DNA of 64,000 nt from Grammothele lineata (taxonomy: Eukaryota; Basidiomycota; Agaricomycetes; Polyporales; Polyporaceae), in assembly GCA_002150815.3 (NCBI GenBank), contig NDFF03000038.1, positions 62,001-126,000 on the forward strand. The letters run 5' to 3'. The translations under genes were made by a program, and so were the position numbers. The notes under the pieces were generated by a model. It saw only the letters and a list, made by a program, of their open reading frames with translations. It searched no databases and had not been told where the DNA came from. Positions 23,966 through 34,872 of the stretch are shown here, in pieces; position 1 is the first letter of the stretch, and each line of letters begins with the position of its first letter.

Positions 23966-26900
23966 ATGGACACCCAGACACACAAGGCGCACAGACCGGC
24001 GCAGTCGGGCGCAAAGGCAGAAAAGAAAAAGTCGGCCAAGGGCAAGGGTAAGGAGAAGCAGCATGGCTTCAACGAAAAGGTCCGTCAGGTTACTCTCTGC
24101 TCGCTTACCCCGCACCTCATCCCTTCGCCAGGCTTTCGCTCCCAAGTCTGGCCGTCGGGCAGACAGGCAGGGCCGTCGCACCGCAGAGCGCGACCAAACT
24201 CGTCTCCATGTCCCCCTCGTCGATCGCACTCCCGATGACCAGCCCCCTCCCACCGTCGTGGCCATCGTCGGCCCGCCTGGCGTCGGCAAGACCACGCTCA
24301 TGAAGTCCCTCATCCGACGCTACACCAAACAGACCCTCAACCACATACGCGGTCCAGTTACCGTCGTCAGCGGCAAGAATAAGCGCATCACCTTCGTCGA
24401 GTGCAACAATGACCTCAACTCCATGATCGACATTGCGAAGGTCGCCGACCTTGTCCTCCTCATGATCGACGGCTCCTATGGCTTCGAGATGGTATGTCCG
24501 TCGGTTTGGTCCATTCTATATTCGTAGTCATGGGTTTTCAGGAAACCTTTGAGTTCCTCAACATCCTCCAATCTCACGGCTTTCCCAAAGTCATTGGCGT
24601 CCTCACCCACCTCGACCTCATCAAGAAAGCCGCTACCCTCAAGGACACCAAAAAGACCTTGAAGAAACGTTTTTGGACCGAAATATATCAAGGTGCCAAG
24701 CTCTTCTACCTCTCCGGGGTCCTCAATGGTCGTTACCCCGATACCGAAATCCTCAACCTTTCCCGCTTCATATCCGTCATGAAGTTCCGCCCCCTCGTCT
24801 TCCGCAACTCACATCCCTACATGCTAGCCGACCGCTTCGAGGACCTCACACCTCGCGAAGACGTCCGCGCATCCAAAGGCAAGTGCGACCGCAACGTCAC
24901 TCTCTATGGCTACCTCCGCGGCACCAACTACAGGATGGGCACCAAGGTTCACGTCCCCGGAGTCGGCGACCTCGACGTCAAGAGCGTACAAATACTCGGT
25001 GACCCTTGTCCCTTGCCAGATGCCGAGTCGGAGAAGCGGCGAAAACTCAGCGAGAAGAAGAAGCTCCTCATTCACGCTCCCATGAGCGACGTCGGGGGCG
25101 TCATATACGACAAGGACGCGGTTTATATCAACGTTCCTGGCAATTTCACCAAGGGCGGGATGGAGAGTGAGTGTCGCTTTTCATTATCGGATGGACCGTG
25201 CATATTGACTTGAGGCAGATCCGGGCGAGGGCGAGCAGATGGTCCTTGACTTGCAGGATACGAACGCGACCCTCGAAGACGTAGTCGCCAAGAGCCAGAT
25301 CCGACTGTTTGGCTCGTCGTCGCAACCCCTCAACGTTCAGGCAGAAGCCGGCCCGAGTTCCCTTCGTTCAGCTAGCGACGCGTCAGACGGCTCCGAGTCG
25401 GAAGATGACGATGAGGACGAGCAATTCAGCGGAGACGAGGATGAGGAGTTTGGTTCCGAAGACGGTTTTGAGGACGGTTCGGACCTCGGAGAAGATGATG
25501 AAGCAGATATAGGTGACAGTGGTCGAGCCGCGCCGCGTACCCTGCGCAGGTCTATACAAGGCCTACAGTCCTCGAGTGGGAAACGCGGCGAAGTTGACTA
25601 TGCAGAGAGCGACTCTGATCTTGGCGACCCCGATGATGACGACCCAGGACCATCTCGACGTATCGTGCGCTTCGGCGACGACGAACGCTTCGACGTATCC
25701 GATGGCGAGCATGACACAGATGAGGACGAAGAGGAGGACGTCCCGAAGTGGAAGGAGAAGCTCAGCGACAACGCCAAGGAGGCGTTCCAAGATTCTGCCC
25801 GCTCACGACGTCGCAGGGACTGGACGAAGCTCATCTACAACTCCTCCGCGTCACCTGAGTCCATCCTGGGCTTGGGCGCGTCGGGAGACCCTTCATCTTC
25901 CCAGGGACCGACGCTGGACGATGACGACTTCTTCACGCTCAAGGGCAATACGCCCGCCAAGACCGAGGAAGTCCTTGACAGAACGAAGGAGCCCGTGAGC
26001 GCTGACGAGCTCAAGGAGTGGGAGGACGAGGAGTTGCTCGACTCAATCCGGCATCTTTTCATCACCGGCACTTCTGCAGCGGAGCCCGCCGAGGGTGTAG
26101 ACTCTAACGGAGAACCGTACGAGGACATGGAGGACGAGGATGCTGAGGGTGCAGGTGGCGACGAGGAGGAGGAAGAGGATGGAGACGGTGAAGGAGGTCC
26201 GAAGCCCGCGAAGGACCGCGACGCGCTCGCTGCGAAGAAGGCGGAGCTCAAGCGCAAGTTCGACGAGCAGTACGACGATCCTGAGGCAGCGAAGGCCGAC
26301 TTCTACACCGAGGCGAAGGAGGCAATATCCCGGCAACAGCAGCTCAACCGCGCCGAGTTCGAAGGGATGGACTCAGAGGCTCGCGCGCTCATTGAGGGCT
26401 ATCGCCCGGGCGCGTACGTGCGTATGGAGCTCGCGTCCGTCCCTGCGGAGATGGTCGAGCACTTTGACCCCACGTACCCTCTCGTCCTTGGCGGACTGCT
26501 GCCCGCGGAGGAGCGCTTCGGGTACGTGCAAGTCCGCATCAAGCGCCACAGGTGGTTTGCGAAGACGCTCAAAACCAACGACCCGCTCATCTTCTCGCTC
26601 GGGTGGAGGCGTTTCCAGACAGTGCCGATCTATTCGCTCGACGACCACTCGATCCGCATGCGCATGCTCAAATACACGCCCGAGCACATGCACTGCTACG
26701 CCACGTTCTACGGCCCGGCCGCGGTCCCGAACACGGGCTTCTGCGCGTTCAACGCGATCGGGCGGGAGGCGCCTGGCTTCCGCGTGAGCGCAACGGGCGT
26801 TGTGCTCGATATCGACCGCTCCACGAAGATTGTCAAGAAGCTCAAGCTGACCGGCGTGCCGTACAAGATCTTCAAGAACACGGCGTTCATCAAGGACATG

Positions 26901-27693
26901 TTCAACTCCGCGCTCGAGGTCGCCAAATTCGAGGGCGCGAACGTCCGCACTGTGTCCGGCATCAGAGGCCAAGTCAAGAAGGCCCTCCCGAAACCGGATG
27001 GCGCGTTCCGTGCCGCGTTCGAAGACAAAATCCTCATGAGTGGTACGTCTGCACAACTCGCGCGATATCCGGTCCCTCCGGCGCCTAGATGGTGCGTGCT
27101 GACCCCCCGCCCGCATGATCTTATCAGATATCGTGTTCCTGCGCGCATGGTACTCGATCCAGCCGCGCAAGTTCTACAACCCGGTGACCTCCCTGCTGCT
27201 CTCGAACAAGGAGCAGTGGGAGGGCATGCGCCTCACCGGTGCGGTGCGGCGCGAGCAGGGCCTCAAGACGCCCGCGAACGTGAACTCGACGTATAAGCCC
27301 GTGGAGCGCCCCGCCCGCCGCTTCAACCCCCTCAAGGTCCCGAAGAAGCTCCAGGCGGCGCTGCCCTATGCGTCGAAGCCGAAGCTCATGAAGCCCCAGC
27401 ACCGTGCGACCTACATGCAGAAGCGCGCGGTCGTGCTCGAGCCCGAGGAGAAGCGTGCTATTGCGTTGCTCCAGCAGGTACGCGCGTTGAGGAAGGATCA
27501 GGTTGCGCGGCGCAAAGAGAAGCAGGAGGAGCGGCGAGCTGCGCACCGCAAAAAGGCTGAGAAGGAGGAGGCGAAGAAGACAGAAAAGGAGAAGGAGAAG
27601 CGCAAGGAGTATATGCGGGCCGCGGGCATGAAGAGCAAGCGCGAGGCGGACGCAGCAGAGGGTGGGAGGGGTGGCAAACGGAGGAAGACGTGA
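23966..27693 (+). CDS. BMS1: Ribosome biogenesis GTPase BMS1
   Basis: BMS1 is the nucleolar GTPase of the small-subunit processome that acts with Rcl1 in 40S maturation. Five exons (23966-24079, 24132-24491, 24542-25166, 25219-27042, 27128-27693) give 1,162 residues, the usual length. The N-terminus is Lys-rich. The P-loop GPPGVGKTT is followed by [35 protein letters not shown] and [11 protein letters not shown], the Bms1 G-domain pattern. The AARP2CN domain contains [13 protein letters not shown] and [11 protein letters not shown] long acidic stretch follows (about 25380-26200). The C-terminal RIBIOP_C domain includes [76 protein letters not shown] and a Lys/Glu-rich tail ending GGKRRKT. Confidence 0.96.
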
Positions 27694-28356
27694 TCTATGC
27701 ATTGTATCTCCACGTTCTATTTTCATGACCTATACTTTGCTTGCAATCATGCTTTGTCGCGGCGCGGACCTCTGTCCGAGCACTGTAACTACTGCTTATG
27801 CTCCGAGTGAACCTATTCCGTCTCCATTCATACCGGCCTCGGTAGCTTGCCCGCAGTCACACAGAAAGGTACTAGAAAAACCCTCGGCATTAGACCATCC
27901 GATAGACTTCCCTGCCGCGGCCCTACGCGGTTCAGGATATGGGCGTATACTTTTCTATAATCAACGTAACGGTATATATGTGCGCAGGCGTGGCTACTTA
28001 TACGACCATGCTATGTATTATGTCAGACCACAAGCCCAGAAGCAAGAACGTGAGACGAAGCTGCAACGTAATATGTCGTGACCAAATCGATGAGGGGTGG
28101 GTGCGGGTCAGGGCGTAGGAAGCGCGGGATATGGGTAACGGGAGGGGGAGGGGGATATGCCAATGCGGAGTAGGAGCGATGGATATGGAGAGGCGTGGCG
28201 TGATGAGAGTGTGCGTGGGATAGCAGAGCGGGAGACGAGACATTAAGGGAGACAATAAGCATACACGCGGTGGGGGGGCATGACTACGTACACAAGCTGT
28301 CTTCTAAGCAACGAGAGCAGAGCAAAAGGAAGCGTCCATGAGAGCGTCCGTTCTCT
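27694..28356. terminator. Convergent 3' region BMS1 / ABC transporter
   Basis: 663 bp between two converging genes, holding both 3' UTRs and polyadenylation regions. A G-run block GGGAGGGGGAGGGGG lies at about 28139-28154. On the minus strand it is a C-run within or just beyond the transporter transcript. No gene is visible. Confidence 0.4.
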
Positions 28357-31300
28357 CTACTTCTTGCTCAAAGCCTGGAGCTGCACGTATTCATAGTAGC
28401 CACCCTTGAGGGCGAGCAGCTCGTCGTGCGTGCCAGACTCGCTGACGGCACCATCCTTGATAAAGTAGCTGCAGAGAACACGTCAGCTTCCGCGGAACGT
28501 GGAAGGGAAGAACGAAAGAGACGCACATGCAGTCCGCGTTCTGAATAGTCGACAGACGATGCGCAATGGCGATTGTCGTACGACCCTTCGCTGCCTGGTC
28601 GAGCGCGGCTTGCACAACCTTCTCCGAAGTCGAGTCGAGGGCGGATGTCGCCTCGTCGAGCAGGAGGACGCGAGGGTTGCGGAGCAGAGCACGAGCAATG
28701 GCGATACGCTCTGCACGGGCAATCAATTTACTAGAATGGAAAACCATGACAGATTGGACTCACGCTTCTGGCCACCGGATAGCTGAGAGCCCTTACCACC
28801 GACTTGAGTGTCGAAACCGTCGGGAAGGGACTGAATAAACTCCAAGATGTTGGCGTTGCGGCAGGCGTCCTCTATCTCTTCTTGTGTGACCTCAGAGTGG
28901 GGCTTCGTGGCACCGAGCAAGATGTTGAACCTGACGGTTCCAGCGTACAACGTCTGTTAAGGCTAGTCAGCTACACATACGCAAAACCAACCGAGTCAGA
29001 CACATACCGGTTCCTGAGACACGAGAGCGATGTGCTTGCGGTACTCGGAGACGTTGTACTTCTTGATCGGTTGCTCGTCGAGCTGCGCAACGTTATCAGA
29101 ATATGTCGTGACAACATCGAAATAAGGTGACTTACGTAGACTTCACCAGCCAGAGGGTCGTAGAACCGCTCGATGAGCTGGATGGTCGTACTCTTACCAC
29201 AACCACTGGCGCCGACGAGAGCGACGTAGGTACCCGGCTCGACGACGAGATTGAGGTCGCGGAGGACACGGACACCAGGGCGGGTCGGGTAGCGGAAGTG
29301 GACGTTCTCAAAGCGGATGCGCCCGTGGACGTCCTTGGGGACCTCGCCCTCCGTGGACTCGGCGTCGATCTCAGGGATGGAGTCCATAAGACGGATGATG
29401 TCCGAGGCGGCCGACTTGGCGGACGAGATGTCGGGCACGAACGAGAAGACGTTGCCGGCCTGCATGGCGGAGAAGACGGTGCTCATAAGGCCGATGAAGA
29501 ACTGGAACGTCGTGCGCTCGAGGTTCGCGACCTGGCGGGAGCCAAACCAGAAGACGAGCGCGATGATGAAGAACGTGAGCGACTGCGAGAGGGCGAAGAT
29601 GCCGTTGGAGATGACGGCGGTCCGGTTCGAGCGACGGAGGGGGCCCTCGAGAGACTCGCCGTACAGGCGACAGCAGTCGGCCTCGCGCGTGAGGGATGCA
29701 ACGGTACGGATGGCACCGGCAGCTTCGCAGGCGAGCTGCGCGGACGACTCGTGCGCCTTCTTGTTCTGCTGATCCTTGAGGACGACGACGCGCTGCAAAG
29801 AACTCATCAGCGATTACACGCGGAGACAAATGCGAATCGACCTACGAGACGGATGTAACCGGTAGACACCAGGATGGGCGTGCAAGCGATACCGATGAGA
29901 CCGAGCTGCCAGTTAAACGAAAGCCCGATGACAATGCCGATGATGAGCGTCGCAACGGCTTGAACGATGGCGCCGAGGGTGATACCCGCGAGACCGTTGA
30001 TCTTCTGGGGGTTGTCGGACAGCGCGGACGTGAGCGCACCGGTGTTGTTCTCGTCCTTGTCAAAGAACTCGATGTCTTGACGGAGGATCGCGCGGAAGGT
30101 GATGGAACGTAGCTTGCCCGTGAGCTCCGCCGCGGCGCGCGCAAAGAGGTAGTTCTGGAAGCCGACGGCGAACATGGACAGGATGGCGATGATGAAGAAG
30201 TAGAGCGCATTCCTGTCGCCGTCGTGGCGCCGCTGGTGGGGGTCGGTGTCCGCGAAAGTGTTGATGGCCTTGGAGAAGACGATACCGTACGAAGGGTAGG
30301 TCGCGCCGTTGCAGACGGCAGCAATGACGGCGAAGACGTAGTCTTTCCAGCTGTCGCGGTTGAGGTACCCGAAGCGCTTGAAGATGTAAGGCATGGAGTA
30401 GTCGTCCTTGTGCGCGCCATCCTCCTGCTCCTGTTGCTTCTTCTCGAGGATCTCGGAGGCGAGCGAACGGCCGGACTTCTCGCGCGACAGAGGAACTTCT
30501 TCAGCGACTTGCTTCTCCATGGCGGCAGCGTCGTCCTCGTTGGACGCGGCGGTGTCGCTGTCGGAGTCGAGCGTGCGCTTCTCGCGGGAGTCACGGAGCT
30601 TCTGGGCCTGGACAAGGCGCGCGTAGGGGCCGTTCTCGTCGCGGAGGAGCTCATTGTGGGTACCAGATTCCAGGACGAGGCCGTTACCCATGACGTAGAT
30701 GCAGTCAGCGTCCTTGATCGTGGACAGACGGTGGGCGATGGTGATCGTGGTACGGCCGGCGGCAGCCTTGTCGAGCGCGTTCTGCACGACACCCTCAGAC
30801 TGCGTGTCGAGGGCAGAAGTAGCCTCGTCGAGCAACAGGATGCGGGGGTCGGAGACGATAGCACGGGCGATGGCGATACGCTGTTTCTGACCACCGGACA
30901 AGAGGAAACCGCGCTCGCCGACCATGGTGTCGTAACCGAGCGGGAGCTTGGTGATGAAGCCGTCCGCATTGGCCTTGACACAGGCCTCCTTCACGAGCTT
31001 GAACTTCTCCTCGTCGGAGGCATTCTCGAACGGCGTGTTGATGAGACCGTGCTCGACGTTGCCGCGGATGGTCGTCGCGAACAGCGTCGGCTCCTGAGAG
31101 ACGAGGCCGATCTGGGAACGCAGCCACTTGACGTTGAGATCCTTGACGTTGACGCCGTCAAGCTTGACGGCACCCGCGAGGGGGTCATAGAAGCGCTCCA
31201 CGAGAGAAATGACGGTAGACTTGCCGGAGCCGGAGGCACCGACGAGCGCCGTGGTCTTGCCGGCGGGGAAGGTGATTGACAGATCCTTGACGATCTGCAC

Positions 31301-32895
31301 GCTGGGACGCGAGGGGTAGTTGAAGTCGACGTGCTCGAGCTCGATCTCGCCCGTGCACTTCTCGGGCTTGAGACCGTCGGGAGAGGCGGAGTCAATGGAC
31401 GGCACACGGTCGATCGCCTCGTAGAGCTTGGCGGCGGCGCCGCGAGCCTGGGTGACCGCCTGCATCTCGGGGGCCAGCAGGGCGAGAGAGAAAGAACCGA
31501 TTAGGATAGCGAATATGACATTAATGACTTCACCGGGAGTGGCTGGAGAGCGTGGGGTCAGCGCAACTGGAGCCGTAAAGCGTGGGAAAACGCGCACCTT
31601 CGCCATGGTTAATGAGAGTAGTACCGAAGTCGAAAGCGAGACCGTAGCCTCCGTAAATGACGAAAAAGAAGCACGCGAGACCCAAGCCGTGGAAGATAGC
31701 GGCCTTGTAGTCAACGAGACGACCCCGCTGCACATAAGTGTCGTAGAGAGAGCTGAGGATAGGCTGGGTGCCGAAGGCCTGAGCGGTGCGGACGGTGGAA
31801 ATAACCTCCTCGGCAAGAGTACCTCCCTCGGCGACAGCCTGGAGGGACATCTGCATATACTTGGACAGGAACTTGTTCATCAAGCCGCCAGTGATGGCGA
31901 TGCAGGGCAGGATGGAGGACATGGCAAGAGCGAGTCGCCAGGAACGGACGTAAGCGAGGATGAAACCACAAATGAAAGCGCCGAGGAAGTTGACGACCAT
32001 GGCGACCTTCTCGGATGTGCCTTGCTGGAAGAGGTCTAGAAGACACGATCGGCTACAGTGAGACGGGCGCTGATGGGGGATAGCGGCAGAGAAGAAACTT
32101 ACGGGTATCCGTCTGGATGCGGGTGGCGACCTCGCCGGCACCGACATTGTCGAAGTAGGCAATGTCCTGGCGGAGGATGGCGTGGAGGTACTTCTCGCGG
32201 AGACGCTTGGCGTTCACTTCACCGGTGTAGACCCAAACGAGCATGTACGTGTAAGTGCAGACGAACATGCCGATACCGATGTAGACGAGGTAGGAGGCGT
32301 TGAGAGCAGCGGAGCGCTTGAACTGAGCGGCGGCGGCGGCGATGGCACCGCTTGTAGAAGGATCATCTTCACTCTCGTTGAGGGCGGCGGCGAAAGAGAC
32401 AAAGTCCTGAGTGAGACGACTGAAGAGAAGGGACATGAGGGGCTGAGAGGGAAAAGGTGGTAAGGTCGAGCATAGGTCCGGAAAGAGAGGGAGCGTACCT
32501 GGGCTGCGCCGGCGGCAGCAGCAGCAATGAGACCGATGAAGTCTATGAAGAGCTCAAACCGGGTGGAAAACCTGAATGTATATGCGGATGAGTCCGACAG
32601 TGGGCAAAAGACGACGAACGGGGCGCATATAGCGAGAGTATGCGTATAGAGCGTACCTGAAGAGGGCTGCTACAGAGACGGGCTCGATCTTCTTAGCTGA
32701 AGTCGCACCTGCGCCGTCGAGAACGGTCGCATCGGCTGGCTTCTCTTCGTCTGCGGGAGGGGGGGACTGTTTCTTTTCCTTGCGGGAGAAGAAGCCGCGA
32801 GACTTTGGCTTGCTATCTGCGGGAACGTCCTTGGGGGCATCGTGTGGGAGCTTCTCGTTTTCAAGGGAAGGAGAGTGGGACGAGTTGGCCGCCAT
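28357..32895 (-). CDS. ABCB-type full ABC transporter (multidrug resistance / Ste6-Pmd1-like)
   Basis: This is a full-length (TMD-NBD)x2 exporter of the ABCB family, about 1,330 residues, expected in the plasma membrane. Start at 32895 ([15 protein letters not shown]), stop at 28357-28359. A charged N-terminal segment precedes the first membrane domain ([37 protein letters not shown]). NBD1 has Walker [11 protein letters not shown]-loop LVSQEPTLF, signature [14 protein letters not shown], Walker [13 protein letters not shown] and H-loop IAHRLSTI. A Ser/acidic linker leads to TMD2 ([27 protein letters not shown]). NBD2 has GASGCGKST, an LSGGQK signature and [13 protein letters not shown] with IAHRLSTI. 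All catalytic motifs are intact in both halves. Likely substrates (lipophilic toxins or a farnesylated peptide) cannot be told from sequence. Confidence 0.95.
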
Positions 32896-34872
32896 GGGTG
32901 GAAAGGAGAGCGGGGGACGGTGCTCTCTGGCGGCGGGGCGATGGCGGGGTTATATAGCTCTCGGACGATGCTCGCGAGGGCAAGGGGCGAGGGCAAGGCC
33001 AGGGGCCGAGGGACGCAAGCACGAACGAGCAAGCGAGCGAGTGGACGGGCGCGGACTCGCAGGCCGGCCGCCCCGCGTTTTTATACACCGGCCCTCTCCA
33101 TCACCTCTCCCCGCGCGGCCGCGCGACTCCGCGTCCCCTCCTCCCCGCTCCTCAGCGGCCTTCACCGAGGCTGCCGTCAGTGCCGACGACGTATTTCGGA
33201 CACGCAAGGCCCGTGCGCCGCCGCGCGGGCCCTCTGTCGTGCGTCGAGAGAGGAGGGGCAGCTCGGGGATGGGGCGAACTGGACAGCCGAGCTCGCTCCG
33301 CTGACGAGAAATGCTGACGTCCGCGGGGCCCCTCTCCCACGGCCCGACCTGGCGTCTATCCGGCGTCTATCTCCTTCGCCTTGGCAGCGCGAGACGCCCG
33401 AGAGACGCCCGCTCACACCGTGCACGCTGCGAGGAGAGCTCGAGACGAGTCAAAGACGAGTACCTGCCCGGTGTACTCGAAGGGATCCTCTCTTTGCCCG
33501 CCGGGCGCAACATATGTCCCCGCCAGCGAATCCGCCTTGCCCTCTGCCCCAGCGCCTTCCTCTGCTTTTCCCGCTCAATTTTCCTTCTCCCCAGATGGCC
33601 ACCGCGCTCGCCTACCTATCCTTGACGGGAGATGACCCACCAACTGTCCGCAGCGAATTCTTGCCAGCCCCACGACCGCTTCCGTTGACTCGCACCCCCC
33701 CTCCGGGTCCGCTGCACGCGCCTGCGCCGCGATCCCATCCACTGACGCCTCTCTGCGGCTTGTTCCACCCTCTTTCTGTGTCTATCGATCGCGCAGATAC
33801 TTGTTTTCTGTCGCAGGACGTCGTCCTAGGGCATCGCATCCATCAACCTCCCATCGCCTCAAACCTTCGTCGCGAGCGCTCGAGTCACTCAGTCTAGCTC
33901 GCCGGCATGCCGTGCGGCGTGTCGATTGCGCGTCCACCCCGCACTCGGCGCCACAGCCGGCCAGACGCGTGGTGCCGTACTGACAGGACCCACAGGGGCC
34001 ATAGCCTTGAGCTTGTTCGAATTCCATCATATCGCTTCTCGCCCTTTTCCGGACCTCATACATGTCACACGTGCTCCTCCGCTCCGACGCGACGGAGATA
34101 CGCTGGGGATGCTGTATCTACTCCGACTTGACGGATATTGGCGGTCTCCCCCTATCCGAGTTAACCGGAACTGTGTATGCTCGCCGGTCGCCCTTCACCG
34201 ATGTGCGAGTGACAGGATCCTGGAGCAATGCAACGGCTCCGAGTACGACTCAGGCCTGACTCGCGTTGGCCGCTGGTGCTGGGCGTTGAGAGAATGACTG
34301 CGTCAACGTGCGCGCGCCGCACGTTTGGGGGCAGCGACGACCGCGGACAAGAAACGGACAAGAACCTCTTCTTTCCGGAAAGAAGAAGTGTATGCAAATG
34401 ACGCCATCTCTCGGCGCAACTACTGCAAGCGCGACCACTGCGCGAGCCTGCGGGTCGCAGCAGGCGCCGGCAGTGGGCCGCTGCGGCCCGGAATTGAACC
34501 AGATCTGCGTGTCCGATCCTCCTCGATCGTGCTCTGAGCCCTGGCTGATTGCCGGTAACGAGCCTCTCCCCGCGAAACGCCCGGGCGGTTAGCGCGTTCA
34601 TCGTCCATCGTCGACGCCACCATCGGCAGCGGCTGACGCCAACCGCCCGGCTCGCCGCTCGACGGTCGTATGCGCTCGGCGCAGAGATCTGGGACTTATC
34701 GCAACCCAGAAAAGCGGCCGCAGGCTATCGAACGACCTCGAACGGGACGCTGACCAACAAGCGTGCGCACATGACATTCCATGACATCCGTGTCAACGTC
34801 CTTTTCCAACACGAGGACCGGCCGTGCACATCCGCACCCTCCACGGCGGACCTCGCTCTGCCCACGCCTTCC
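32896..34872. other. 2-kb spacer upstream of ABC transporter
   Basis: This is the longest gene-free stretch of the gene-dense block. The first 0.7 kb is very GC-rich and purine/pyrimidine-biased and includes the transporter promoter. Open frames on both strands here (for example about 33598-33897 plus) have low-complexity Pro/Arg/Ser composition and no family resemblance. No transposon or RNA gene was recognised. A long 5' regulatory region or an unannotated small gene is possible. Confidence 0.3.

Noticed and set aside
29127..29858. 243-codon plus-strand open frame, rich in Asp/Glu/Arg
   Set aside because: It is antisense to the second half of the ABC transporter.
30224..31279. 351-codon plus-strand open frame
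   Set aside because: It is antisense to the intact NBD1 of the ABC transporter, and its composition is that of a shadow frame.
32842..33897. 351-codon plus-strand open frame
   Set aside because: Low-complexity Arg/Pro/Ser composition, starts inside the ABC transporter first exon on the opposite strand, and resembles no family.
34470..34560. Possible tRNA gene on the minus strand with a GGTTCAATTCC B-box and T-arm
   Set aside because: No matching acceptor stem or A-box could be paired; the anticodon loop has the wrong size.
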